Assembly: GCA_017483805.1 (NCBI GenBank)
Contig: JAFUUL010000096.1
Location: 29,578 to 93,577, forward strand
Direction of reading: 5' to 3'
Length of the DNA: 64,000 nucleotides
Source of the DNA: Prevotella sp.
GTDB taxonomy: Bacteria > Bacteroidota > Bacteroidia > Bacteroidales > Bacteroidaceae
Position numbers and translations under genes: made by a program. Numbering within the stretch: position 1 is the stretch's first letter; each line of letters starts with the position of its first letter. Below are positions 1 to 8,963 of this stretch, piece by piece. The notes under the pieces were generated by a model, which had not been told where the DNA came from, searched no databases, and saw only the letters and a program-made list of their open reading frames with translations.

Positions 1-1003
1 AGCGCTCAGAACGGTTGCCACGGTCGTCGCCCCAGGCTTTCACCTCGCCGCGCTCAGGGATGTAGGGCTTGGTGTCCATCACGGCACCAGTCAGTCCGTT
101 GAACACCGATATATATTCTGGCCCGTCGAGAATGCGGCCGGCCTTGTTGCGATAGTCGGCGGCGCTGTCGCCAATCACCGTGCCCTGACCATCGACGGTG
201 CCGTCGGCCGTCTTGACCATCAGTTCGGCACGGCCGTCGCCATCGAAGTCGTAGGCAATGAACTGCACATAGTGGGCACCGCTGCGAATGTTGCGGCCCA
301 GGTTGATGCGCCACAGTTGTTCGCCATTCAGTCGGTAGCAATCCAGCAGGGTGGGGCCACTGTAGCCGTCGTGGGCATTGTCGTGGGCATTGGAGGGGTC
401 CCACTTCAGGATAATCTCATACTGTCCGTCGCCGTCCACATCGGCCACCGTGGCATCGTTGGCCGAATAGGTGTACTGCCCGTTGTCGCGCCAGCCGAAG
501 CCACGACCTCTGCCGCCATTGTTGCGACCATTGTTGCCGTCGCGAGGCGGACGCTGGGCGTTCTGTGGGCGTTGGGCATTCTGGGGCCTCTGGCTGTTCT
601 GGGCCATGGTAGGCACCTGGCCGCCTTCGGGCTTGTTCAGGGGTATGGGCAGATAGCCCACGGGGGCATCGCTGCACAGGGTGAACTGCCCTGCGGCCAA
701 GCCGCCTTTCACTTCGTAGGTGGCATCCTCGCTGAGCGGCTGCTCGTCGATGAACCAGGAGCCGCCATTGGTCAGCGGCTGCGGGTTCAGTTTGACGCCG
801 TTGCGATAGACGTCGAAAGGCTCGCCCTTGCGGTCGTCCCTCAGGATGCGCCACGACACGAAGACCTTGCCGTCGGCCTGACGAACGGCCACGACACCAC
901 GGTCCAATTTCTCTGTGTTCAGTTTCGAATAGTCATACTTGGCCTGTGCTGATGCCCCCAGGCACAGCATGGCGAACAGGATGCTTAGTAGAGTCTGTTT
1001 CAT
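1..1003 (-). CDS. Rhamnogalacturonan lyase, PL11 family (5' part; gene runs off the window)
   Basis: Predicted secreted or periplasmic lyase that cleaves the rhamnogalacturonan-I backbone of pectin. The start at 1003 opens a signal peptide (MKQTLLSILFAMLCLGASAQA). The PL11 N-terminal beta domain follows (KLDRGVVAVRQ, VSWRILRDD, FDVYRNG), then the calcium-binding propeller with DVDGDGQYEIILKW and YDFDGDGRAELMVKTADG, both hallmarks of YesW-like lyases. Between these lies a low-complexity insertion of about 40 residues rich in Gln, Asn, Arg and Pro (QRPQNAQRPQNAQRPP) that I do not expect in the family. About 334 residues are visible; the family is normally above 600, so the C-terminal half lies beyond base 1. 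A tandem acetylesterase for the same polysaccharide sits at 25281. Family call is from recalled motifs. Confidence 0.85.
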   Translation of the reverse strand, partial: MKQTLLSILFAMLCLGASAQAKYDYSKLNTEKLDRGVVAVRQADGKVFVSWRILRDDRKGEPFDVYRNGVKLNPQPLTNGGSWFIDEQPLSEDATYEVKGGLAAGQFTLCSDAPVGYLPIPLNKPEGGQVPTMAQNSQRPQNAQRPQNAQRPPRDGNNGRNNGGRGRGFGWRDNGQYTYSANDATVADVDGDGQYEIILKWDPSNAHDNAHDGYSGPTLLDCYRLNGEQLWRINLGRNIRSGAHYVQFIAYDFDGDGRAELMVKTADGTVDGQGTVIGDSAADYRNKAGRILDGPEYISVFNGLTGAVMDTKPYIPERGEVKAWGDDRGNRSER

Positions 1004-1025
1004 TTGTTAGGTGGTTTGTTGGGTG

Positions 1026-1033
1026 CAAAGATA
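1026..1033 (-). promoter_or_regulatory. Bacteroidota -7 box for the PL11 gene
   Basis: TATCTTTG on the minus strand, 22 bases before the start codon at 1003, giving a predicted leader of about 15 nt. Confidence 0.6.
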
Positions 1034-1107
1034 ATCAATTTTCTTTAATTTGACACCATTCGCGGCATAAAGTTTAACGAATGCTTGCATATTTCGCGCA
1101 GATTTAT

Positions 1108-1115
1108 TACTTTTG
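1108..1115 (+). promoter_or_regulatory. Bacteroidota -7 box for the hflX operon
   Basis: TACTTTTG, 28 bases ahead of the hflX start at 1144. Confidence 0.55.
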
Positions 1116-1143
1116 CTGCCGATTATCGATAATTAGTTACTGA

Positions 1144-2397
1144 ATGAAGGAATTTGTCATCTCAGAGGCGAAGGCCGAGACGGCCGTGCTGGTGGGACTG
1201 ATTACTGGTCAGCAAGACGAAGCAAAGACCAACGAATACTTAGACGAACTGGAGTTTCTGGCCACGACGGCCGGTGCCCATACCGTGAAGCGGTTCACCC
1301 AGAAGGTGAGCGGCCCCAGCAGTGTGACGTATGTGGGCAGTGGCAAACTGGAGGAGATCCGTCATTACATCAAGATGTGCGAGGATATGGACGAGCCCGT
1401 CGGCATGGTCATCTTTGACGACGAACTGACGGCCAAGCAGATCCGTAACATAGAGAAGGAACTGCAGGTGAAGATTCTCGACCGCACCTCGCTCATCCTC
1501 GATATTTTTGCCATGCGGGCCCAGACGGCTGAGGCCAAGGCTCAGGTGGAACTGGCGCAGCACCGCTATATGCTGCCCCGTCTGCAACGGTTGTGGACTC
1601 ACCTGGAGCGTCAGGGCGGCGGATCCGGCGGTGGCGGCGGCAAGGGCACCGTGGGCCTGCGCGGTCCTGGTGAGACCCAGTTGGAGATGGACCGCCGTAT
1701 CATCCTCCACCGTATCACCCTGTTGAAGCAGCGGTTGGCCGAAATCGACAAGCAGAAGACGACGCAGCGGAAGAACCGCGGCCGACTGATCCGCGTGGCC
1801 CTGGTGGGCTATACCAACGTGGGCAAGTCGACGCTGATGAACCTGCTCTCGAAGAGCGAGGTCTTCGCCGAGAACAAACTCTTCGCCACGCTCGACACCA
1901 CGGTGCGCAAGGTGACGATAGAGAACCTGCCCTTCCTGCTGGCCGATACCGTGGGCTTCATCCGCAAACTGCCCAGCGACCTGGTGGAGTCGTTCAAGAG
2001 CACCCTCGACGAGGTGCGCGAGGCCGACCTGCTGGTGCATGTGGTGGACATCTCGCATCCTGACTTCGAGGAGCAGATCCGCGTGGTGGAGCAGACGCTC
2101 AGTGAACTGGGCTGTGCCGAGACCCCGTCGATGGTGGTCTTCAACAAGATTGATGCCTACACCTGGACGCCGCAGGACGAAGACGACCTGACGGAGCCGA
2201 CGAAGGAAAACATATCGCTGGACGACCTGAAGCGCACGTGGATGGCGAAGATGCAGGGCGACTGCCTTTTCATCTCGGCCAAGCAGAAAGAGAACATTGA
2301 GGAACTGCGAACCGTGCTATATAGTAAGGTACGCGAGTTGCACGTACAGAAGTATCCCTACAACGACTTCCTGTATTCGATTGAAGAGGAATATTGA
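1144..2397 (+). CDS. hflX: Ribosome-associated GTPase HflX
   Basis: GTPase that binds the 50S subunit and helps split or rescue stalled ribosomes under stress. The 417-residue protein has the HflX N-terminal domain (ETAVLVGL... YVGSGKLEEI, VIFDDELTAKQIRNIEK), a Gly-rich linker (GGGSGGGGGKGTVGLRGPGETQLEMDRR) and the G domain with P-loop GYTNVGKSTL near residue 221, switch region DTVGFIRKLP and NKID-type base recognition (VFNKIDAY). Length and domain order are normal. It opens an operon: the next gene starts 22 bases downstream, and the third follows that after 6 bases. The first ATG is close behind the promoter, so the start is well placed. Confidence 0.95.
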   Translation: MKEFVISEAKAETAVLVGLITGQQDEAKTNEYLDELEFLATTAGAHTVKRFTQKVSGPSSVTYVGSGKLEEIRHYIKMCEDMDEPVGMVIFDDELTAKQIRNIEKELQVKILDRTSLILDIFAMRAQTAEAKAQVELAQHRYMLPRLQRLWTHLERQGGGSGGGGGKGTVGLRGPGETQLEMDRRIILHRITLLKQRLAEIDKQKTTQRKNRGRLIRVALVGYTNVGKSTLMNLLSKSEVFAENKLFATLDTTVRKVTIENLPFLLADTVGFIRKLPSDLVESFKSTLDEVREADLLVHVVDISHPDFEEQIRVVEQTLSELGCAETPSMVVFNKIDAYTWTPQDEDDLTEPTKENISLDDLKRTWMAKMQGDCLFISAKQKENIEELRTVLYSKVRELHVQKYPYNDFLYSIEEEY

Positions 2398-2419
2398 ACC
2401 AAACACAAAATAGAAGATT

Positions 2420-4273
2420 ATGAGAGAATACAGACAACTGACACAAGAGGAGATCCAGGTGCTCGAGAACAATGTGTGCTGGGCAGAGGACTGGAACAAG
2501 GTGCTGGTGGACCCAGACTTTCGTCCCTACAACTTCCATCGCGTGATGTTCTATGGCGACATCCGCCTGGGTAAGTTCGAGAAGAAAGTGGAGGTGGCCA
2601 AGGGCTTTGTGAAGCACTCAGGCATCAACGATGCCACGCTGCGCAATGTCTCCGTGGGCGATGACTGCCTGATAGAGAAGGTGGGCAACTTCATCAACAA
2701 CTACACCATCGGCGACGACTGCTACATCTCCAATATCTCGACGCTGGAGACCCGCGAGGGTGCCAGTTACGGTGCCGGCTCTACCATCTCCGTGCTCAAC
2801 GAGATGGGCGACGGCAATGTGGTGCTCTTCCGCGAACTCAACTCGCAACTGGCCGCCTTTATGGTGAAGCACCACAACGACAAGGCCCTGATGAACACCC
2901 TGCGCCAACTCATCGACGACGAGGTGCGCATCTCCACGCCGGAGCGCGGCATCATAGGCAATAACGTGAAGATTATCAACACCAAGGACATCGTCAACAC
3001 GGTGATCAAGGGCGACTGCGAGGTGAGCGGTGCTGCCCGTCTGAACGAGTGCACCATACTGAGCAGCGAGGACGCATCGGTGTTTATCGGCACAGGCGTC
3101 ATCTGCGAGAATAGCATCATCTGCGACGGCTGCTCGATTAACAACAGCGTGAAGATGCAGGACTGCTTCGTGGGCGAAGCCTGCCAGATCACCAATGGAT
3201 TTACGGCTGAGGCCAGCCTCTTCTTTGCCAATTCGTTTATGGCCAACGGCGAGGCCTGCGCAGCCTTCTGCGGCCCCTTCTCGGCCAGCCACCACAAGTC
3301 GAGCCTGCTCATTGGCGGACAGTTCTCGTTCTACAATGCCGGCTCCAACACCAACTTCTCCAACCACGCTTACAAGATGGGCCCCATGCACTGGGGCACA
3401 CTGGAGCGCGGCACGAAGACGGCCAGCGGTTCCTATATCCTGATGCCTGCCACCATCGGAGCCTTCTCGGTCTGCTTTGGCAAACTGATGCACCACCCCG
3501 ATACGCGCAATCTGCCGTTCTCCTATCTGATAGCCTACGGCGAGACGATGTATTTGGTGCCAGGTCGCAACATCACCACCGTGGGCCTGTATCGCGACAT
3601 CAAGAAGTGGCCCAAGCGCGACAAGCGCTCTAAGCAGTCGAAGAAGTCGATCATCAACTTCGACTGGCTGTCGCCCTTCACCGTGGGTGAGATCCTGCAG
3701 GGCATCGAGATACTGAAGGCCCTGCGCTCTGCCTCTGGCGAGAACGTGACCACCTATAATTTCCACGAGTATGTCATCAACGCCTCGTCGCTGAAGAAGG
3801 GCCTGAAGTACTACGACATAGCCCTGCGCATCTACATGGGAGCCGTGCTGAAGCGTGCCGTCAAGGAGGGCTTCTTCGGCTATCCGAAGTCGAATGTGGG
3901 CAAAGGCCCCTGGACTGACCTCAGTGGCCTGCTGCTGCCAGAGAGTGAGGAGCAGCGGCTCATTGACGACATCAAGAGTGGCACCATAGAGAACATCAGT
4001 CAGGTGCTTTCCCGCTTCGATGAGATCAACAATGCCTATAGCGACTACCGCTGGGCATGGTCCTACCAACTCATCCTGGACTACTATCATCTGGCGGAAC
4101 TGGACGAGCAGGCCTGCGACCGTATTCGCGAGGACTATGTCAAGGCCCGTCGTGCCTGGATTGCCGAGATCCGCAAGGATGCCCAGAAGGAGTACGCCAT
4201 GGGCGACGTCGATCAGGATGTCTATGAGGATTTCCTCTCGAAACTCGACCACGAGATAGATTATGAAAACTAA
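2420..4273 (+). CDS. DUF4954 family left-handed beta-helix protein
   Basis: A 617-residue protein whose first 400 residues are made of irregular hexapeptide-like repeats (VSVGDDCLIEKVGNFINNYTIGDDCYISNIS, CTILSSEDASVFIGTGVICENSIICDGCSINNSVKMQD), typical of left-handed parallel beta-helix acyl- or nucleotidyl-transferase-like folds. The C-terminal third is helical and charged. I recognise it as the Bacteroidota family DUF4954; its reaction is not known to me and no catalytic residue is claimed. There is no signal peptide, so it is probably cytoplasmic. It is co-transcribed with hflX upstream and the M16 peptidase downstream, but the context does not fix a role. Confidence 0.8.
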   Translation: MREYRQLTQEEIQVLENNVCWAEDWNKVLVDPDFRPYNFHRVMFYGDIRLGKFEKKVEVAKGFVKHSGINDATLRNVSVGDDCLIEKVGNFINNYTIGDDCYISNISTLETREGASYGAGSTISVLNEMGDGNVVLFRELNSQLAAFMVKHHNDKALMNTLRQLIDDEVRISTPERGIIGNNVKIINTKDIVNTVIKGDCEVSGAARLNECTILSSEDASVFIGTGVICENSIICDGCSINNSVKMQDCFVGEACQITNGFTAEASLFFANSFMANGEACAAFCGPFSASHHKSSLLIGGQFSFYNAGSNTNFSNHAYKMGPMHWGTLERGTKTASGSYILMPATIGAFSVCFGKLMHHPDTRNLPFSYLIAYGETMYLVPGRNITTVGLYRDIKKWPKRDKRSKQSKKSIINFDWLSPFTVGEILQGIEILKALRSASGENVTTYNFHEYVINASSLKKGLKYYDIALRIYMGAVLKRAVKEGFFGYPKSNVGKGPWTDLSGLLLPESEEQRLIDDIKSGTIENISQVLSRFDEINNAYSDYRWAWSYQLILDYYHLAELDEQACDRIREDYVKARRAWIAEIRKDAQKEYAMGDVDQDVYEDFLSKLDHEIDYEN

Positions 4274-4279
4274 ATACGT

Positions 4280-7186
4280 ATGAGACTAAGTAACTTGACA
4301 AAAGCATTTGCCCTGATGCTGGGCCTTGCAGCACTGACTGCTTGCGAGAAGTACAAGTATGAGACGGTGGACAACGACCCGTCGAAGACGCGTATCTATA
4401 CGCTCGACAACGGCCTGAAGGTCTATCTGAGTGTGAACAAGGAAGAACCGCGCATCCAGACCTTCATCGCCGTGCGCACCGGTTCTAAGAACGACCCCGC
4501 TGAGACCACCGGCCTGGCCCACTATCTGGAGCACCTGATGTTCAAGGGTACGGATAAGATTGGCGTCAGCGACCCTGAGGCTGAGGCTCCCTATCTCGAC
4601 GAGATAGAGCAGCGCTACGAGGCCTATCGCCAACTCACCGATCCTGAGGAGCGTCGCCAGGCCTACCACGAGATCGACTCCGTCAGCCAGTTGGCAGCGC
4701 AGTACAACATCCCCAACGAGTACGACAAACTGATGTCGGCCATCGGCGCAGAGGGCACCAATGCCTACACCAGCGAGGACGTGACCTGCTACACTGAGGA
4801 CATCCCCTCGAACGAGGTGGACAACTGGGCCAAGATTCAGGCCGACCGCTTCATGAACATGACCATCCGCGGCTTCCACACCGAACTGGAGGCTGTCTAT
4901 GAGGAGTACAACATCAGCCTGACCAGCGATATGCGCAAACTCTATCAGGCTATGGCAACCAAGTTGTTCCCCACTCACCCCTATGGCACGCAGACCACCA
5001 TCGGCACGCAGGAACACCTGAAGAACCCCTCGATTACGAACATCAAGGCTTACTTCAAGAAGTGGTATGTGCCCAATAATGTGGCTATCTGCATGGCTGG
5101 CGACTTTGATCCTGATGAGGTCATCGCCATCATCGACAAGTACTTCGGGCAGTGGCAGCCTGGTGAAGATGTTGCGCAGCCCGTCTATCCTGAGCAGCCC
5201 GAACTGACCGCCCCTGTCGACACGACCGTCGTCGGTCTGGAGGCAGAGACCATCTGGCTGGGCTATCGCTTCGACAAGGCCTCGTCACTGCAGGCCGACA
5301 CGCTGCAGGTCATTGGGTCGATGCTGAGCAACGGCACCGCCGGCCTGATAGACCTGGACATCAACCAGCAGATGAAGATGCTGCAGGCATGGGCTGGCGC
5401 AGAGTGCAACATGGACTACTCTTGCTTCATCCTGGCCGGCACGCCTAAGGAGGGACAGACGCTCGACGAGGTGCGCCAGTTGCTGCTGGGCGAGATGGAC
5501 AAACTGAAGGCTGGCGACTTCTCCGACGACCTGTTGCCCTCGGTGGTCAACAATATGAAGTTGCAGTACTACAACGCCCTGGAGTCGAATCGTGCCCGTG
5601 CCAATATGTTTGTTGGGGCCTTCATCAATGGCACGCCCTGGGAGCAGGAGGTGCAGTCGCTCGACCGCATAGCCGGCATCACCAAGGAGCAGATTGTCGA
5701 CTTTGCCCGCCGCCATTTCGCCGATAACTACGTGGCTGTCTATAAGCGTCAGGGCGTCGACCCCACGCAGAAGAAGATTGACAAGCCTGAGATTACGCCC
5801 ATCCCCACCAACCGCGACATGGTGAGCGACTTCGTCAAGGAGATTCAGCAGACCGAGGTGAAGCCCATCGAGCCCCGCTTCGTCGACTTCCAGCGAGACC
5901 TGACCTTCGGCAACACTGGTCAACTGCCCTACATCTACGTGAAGAACACGGAGAACGGCCGCTTCCAGATGGCCTTCCGCTATGAGTTTGGCAACGATGC
6001 CGACCTGCGCTACAACTATGCTGCCCAGTATCTCGACTTCCTGGGTACCGACTCGCTGAGCAACGAGCAGATCAAGCAGCAGTTCTACAAACTGGCCTGC
6101 CGCTACAACATCCAGGTGGGCCAGCGTGCCATCTCTGTCAGCCTGAACGGTCTGAGCGAGAACATGCCAGAGGCCCTGCGCCTGCTGGAGCACCTGATGC
6201 AGTGTGCCAGGGTAGACCAGGAGGCCTATGCCCAGTTCGTAATGCTCGAGGCTAAGTCGCGTCTTGACAGCAAGCAAGACCAGCGCACCAACTTCAACTT
6301 CCTGGTCGACTACGGCCTCTATGGCCCCTACAACCCCTCGCGCAATGACCTGAGCATCGCCCAGTTGCAGCAGACCGACCCGCAGGAACTGCTGGACCTG
6401 CTGAAGGATCTCTCGCAGTATGAGCATACCGTGCTGTATTATGGTCCTATGAGTGAGAGCGAGTTGGCCGAGGCCCTTGACGCCCACACCTCGCTGCTTG
6501 CTGCCCTGCAGCCCGTGCCCGAGGGCAAGCACTATGAGATGCAGCCCACACCTGAGAACGAGGTCATCCTGGCTCCCTATGATGCCAAGAACATCTACAT
6601 GCGCATGATTCACAACGAGCAGCGCCAGTGGAATGCCGACCAGGCTCCCGTCATCGCCCTCTTCAACGAGTACTATGGCGGTGGCATGAACACCATCGTG
6701 TTCCAGGAACTGCGCGAGGCCCGCGGACTGGCCTACAACGCCTATGCCGCCTACATGCAGCCCGCCTACAAGGAGAATCCTGAGTATTTCTTCACCCACA
6801 TCATCACCCAGAACGACAAGATGATGGACTGTGTGCGCCAGTTCCATAACATCCTCGATACCATTCCTGAGAGCGAAGGCTCGTTCCAGATTGCCAAGGA
6901 GGCCCTGACGAAGCGCCTGGCCAGCCAGCGCACCACCAAGTTCGGACTCATCAACGCCTGGCTGACGGCTCAGCAGCGCGGCATCGACTACGACCTGAAC
7001 GAGCGCATCTACAAGGCTATCCCCGACCTGACGCTTCAGGACGTGGTGAAGTTTGAGCAGGAGCAGGTGGCCCACAAGACCTACCGCTATGTCATCCTCG
7101 GCGACGAGAAGGAACTCGACCTCGCGTCACTCCTGCAGTACGGCACCATCAAGCGTGTCTCTACAGAGGAAATCTTCGGCTATTAG
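4280..7186 (+). CDS. M16 family zinc metallopeptidase, lipoprotein
   Basis: Predicted envelope-anchored pitrilysin/insulinase-type peptidase. The N-terminus carries a lipoprotein signal ending LAALTACEK, so a lipidated Cys near residue 22 is likely. The inverted zinc motif HxxEH is present (HYLEHLMFKGT, around residues 81-85), and the distal Glu of the motif is supplied by the downstream TELEAVYEEYN segment. At 968 residues it is a two-lobe enzyme: the second lobe contains the non-catalytic homologous half (GGGMNTIVFQELREARGLAYNAYA). Last gene of the hflX operon, followed at once by a strong terminator. Substrate unknown. Confidence 0.92.
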   Translation: MRLSNLTKAFALMLGLAALTACEKYKYETVDNDPSKTRIYTLDNGLKVYLSVNKEEPRIQTFIAVRTGSKNDPAETTGLAHYLEHLMFKGTDKIGVSDPEAEAPYLDEIEQRYEAYRQLTDPEERRQAYHEIDSVSQLAAQYNIPNEYDKLMSAIGAEGTNAYTSEDVTCYTEDIPSNEVDNWAKIQADRFMNMTIRGFHTELEAVYEEYNISLTSDMRKLYQAMATKLFPTHPYGTQTTIGTQEHLKNPSITNIKAYFKKWYVPNNVAICMAGDFDPDEVIAIIDKYFGQWQPGEDVAQPVYPEQPELTAPVDTTVVGLEAETIWLGYRFDKASSLQADTLQVIGSMLSNGTAGLIDLDINQQMKMLQAWAGAECNMDYSCFILAGTPKEGQTLDEVRQLLLGEMDKLKAGDFSDDLLPSVVNNMKLQYYNALESNRARANMFVGAFINGTPWEQEVQSLDRIAGITKEQIVDFARRHFADNYVAVYKRQGVDPTQKKIDKPEITPIPTNRDMVSDFVKEIQQTEVKPIEPRFVDFQRDLTFGNTGQLPYIYVKNTENGRFQMAFRYEFGNDADLRYNYAAQYLDFLGTDSLSNEQIKQQFYKLACRYNIQVGQRAISVSLNGLSENMPEALRLLEHLMQCARVDQEAYAQFVMLEAKSRLDSKQDQRTNFNFLVDYGLYGPYNPSRNDLSIAQLQQTDPQELLDLLKDLSQYEHTVLYYGPMSESELAEALDAHTSLLAALQPVPEGKHYEMQPTPENEVILAPYDAKNIYMRMIHNEQRQWNADQAPVIALFNEYYGGGMNTIVFQELREARGLAYNAYAAYMQPAYKENPEYFFTHIITQNDKMMDCVRQFHNILDTIPESEGSFQIAKEALTKRLASQRTTKFGLINAWLTAQQRGIDYDLNERIYKAIPDLTLQDVVKFEQEQVAHKTYRYVILGDEKELDLASLLQYGTIKRVSTEEIFGY

Positions 7187-7210
7187 TCAGCCGCCGACAC
7201 CCCATCATGA

Positions 7211-7239
7211 AGCATCCTCACAGCGAGGATGCTTTTTTT
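7211..7239 (+). terminator. Rho-independent terminator of the hflX operon
   Basis: Perfect 9-bp stem AGCATCCTC/GAGGATGCT with a 5-nt loop followed by seven T. Confidence 0.9.
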
Positions 7240-7274
7240 GTGCAGTTTTTGATGGCGTTCTCAAATATTTTTCT

Positions 7275-7282
7275 TACCTTTG
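7275..7282 (+). promoter_or_regulatory. -7 box for the fumarase gene
   Basis: TACCTTTG, 34 bases before the ATG at 7317, directly after the preceding terminator. Confidence 0.6.
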
Positions 7283-7316
7283 TGGCCAAATAGACTAATC
7301 ATTAAAGAATAAAACT

Positions 7317-8963
7317 ATGGCAACACCAGCATTCAAGTACGCCCCTATGTTCCAGTTGGGCGAGGACAAGACAGAGTATAGACTGCTTTCTAAGGAAGGC
7401 GTAACGGTCTCAGAGTTTGAGGGTAAACAGATTGTGAAGGTCTCGCCCGAGGCCCTCACGCTGCTGGCTCAGCAGGCATTCCACGACGTGGAGTTCATGC
7501 TGCGCCGTGAGCACAACCTGCAGGTGGCCAAGATCCTGCAAGACCCCGATGCCTCTGAGAACGACAAGTACGTGGCCCTGCAGTTCCTGCGCAACGCCGA
7601 GGTGGCTGCTCGCGGCATCCTGCCCTTCTGTCAGGACACGGGCACGGCCATCATCCACGGCGAGAAGGGACAGCAGGTGTGGACGGGCTTCGAGGACGAA
7701 GAGGCCCTGTCGCTGGGTGTCTTCAATACCTTCACGCAGGACAACCTGCGCTATTCGCAGAACGCACCGCTCAATATGTACGACGAGGTGAACACGCGCT
7801 GCAACCTGCCTGCCCAGATCGACATCGAGGCTACTGAGGGTGCCGAGTACCGCTTCGTCTTCGTGGCCAAGGGTGGCGGCTCAGCCAACAAGACCTACTT
7901 CTACCCCATGACCAAGGCCACCATCCAGAACGAGGGCACGCTCATCCCCTTCCTCGTGGAGAAGATGAAGAGCCTCGGCACGGCAGCCTGTCCGCCTTAC
8001 CACATCGCCTTCGTCATCGGCGGCACCAGCGCAGAGAAGAACCTGCTGACGGTGAAACTGGCCTCCATCAAGTACTACGACTCGCTGCCCACCACTGGCG
8101 ACGAGACGGGCCGCGCCTTCCGCGACGTAGACCTGGAGCAGAAACTGCTGGACGAGGCCCACAAGATCGGACTGGGCGCCCAGTTTGGCGGCAAGTATCT
8201 GGCTCACGACATCCGCGTCGTGCGTCTGCCCCGTCATGGTGCCTCTTGCCCCATCGGCATGGGCGTCTCGTGCTCGGCCGACCGCAACATCAAGGCCAAG
8301 ATCAACGCTCAGGGCATCTGGCTGGAGAAGATGGACGCCAACCCCTCTGAACTCATTCCTGCCGAGTATGCCAAGGCTGGCGAGGGTCAGAACACCATTG
8401 AGATAGACCTGAACCAGGGCATCGACGCCGTGCGCAAGGAACTGACCAAGTATCCCGTATCCACCCGCGTCAACCTGAAGGGCACCATCATCGTGGCCCG
8501 CGACATTGCCCACGCCAAACTGAAGGCCCGCATAGATGCTGGCGAGCCGATGCCTGAATACTTCAAGAAGTATCCTGTGCTATATGCCGGCCCTGCCAAG
8601 ACGCCAGAGGGCTACCCCTGCGGCTCGATGGGCCCCACCACGGCCAACCGCATGGACCCCTACGTGGACGAGTTCCAGTCGCTGGGCGCCTCGCTGGTGA
8701 TGATAGCCAAGGGCAACCGCTCGCAGGTGGTCACCGATGCCTGCCAGAAGCATGGCGGCTTCTATCTGGGCTCCATCGGCGGCGTGGCTGCCGTGCTGTC
8801 GCAGTCGAGCATCAAGTCGATAGAGTGCGTGGAGTATCCTGAACTGGGCATGGAGGCCATCTGGAAGATCGATGTAGAGGACTTCCCCGCCTTCATCCTC
8901 GTCGATGACAAGGGCAACGACTTCTTCAAGCAACTGAAACCGTGGGCTCCATGCGGAAAGTAA
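7317..8963 (+). CDS. Fumarate hydratase, class I (iron-sulfur)
   Basis: Interconverts fumarate and malate; in this group it works in the reductive branch that leads to succinate. The 548-residue chain is the long fused form: an N-terminal domain with [12 protein letters not shown] around residues 102-113 (a cluster-ligand Cys) and a C-terminal swivel domain with [15 protein letters not shown]. Other cluster-region sequences visible are [19 protein letters not shown]. Single-gene length and order match FumA/FumB-type enzymes. It is cytoplasmic. The 3' end overlaps the next gene by 13 bases, an unusual pairing with a secreted peptidase. Confidence 0.93.
   Translation: MATPAFKYAPMFQLGEDKTEYRLLSKEGVTVSEFEGKQIVKVSPEALTLLAQQAFHDVEFMLRREHNLQVAKILQDPDASENDKYVALQFLRNAEVAARGILPFCQDTGTAIIHGEKGQQVWTGFEDEEALSLGVFNTFTQDNLRYSQNAPLNMYDEVNTRCNLPAQIDIEATEGAEYRFVFVAKGGGSANKTYFYPMTKATIQNEGTLIPFLVEKMKSLGTAACPPYHIAFVIGGTSAEKNLLTVKLASIKYYDSLPTTGDETGRAFRDVDLEQKLLDEAHKIGLGAQFGGKYLAHDIRVVRLPRHGASCPIGMGVSCSADRNIKAKINAQGIWLEKMDANPSELIPAEYAKAGEGQNTIEIDLNQGIDAVRKELTKYPVSTRVNLKGTIIVARDIAHAKLKARIDAGEPMPEYFKKYPVLYAGPAKTPEGYPCGSMGPTTANRMDPYVDEFQSLGASLVMIAKGNRSQVVTDACQKHGGFYLGSIGGVAAVLSQSSIKSIECVEYPELGMEAIWKIDVEDFPAFILVDDKGNDFFKQLKPWAPCGK

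Noticed and set aside
2618-4252. Long antisense reading frame opposite the DUF4954 gene (544 codons)
   Set aside because: A shadow of the codon bias of the true gene; hydrophobic, low complexity, no ribosome site and no promoter.
5285-7075. Long antisense frame opposite the M16 gene
   Set aside because: Leu/Val-rich shadow with no family features; the plus-strand gene has clear M16 motifs.
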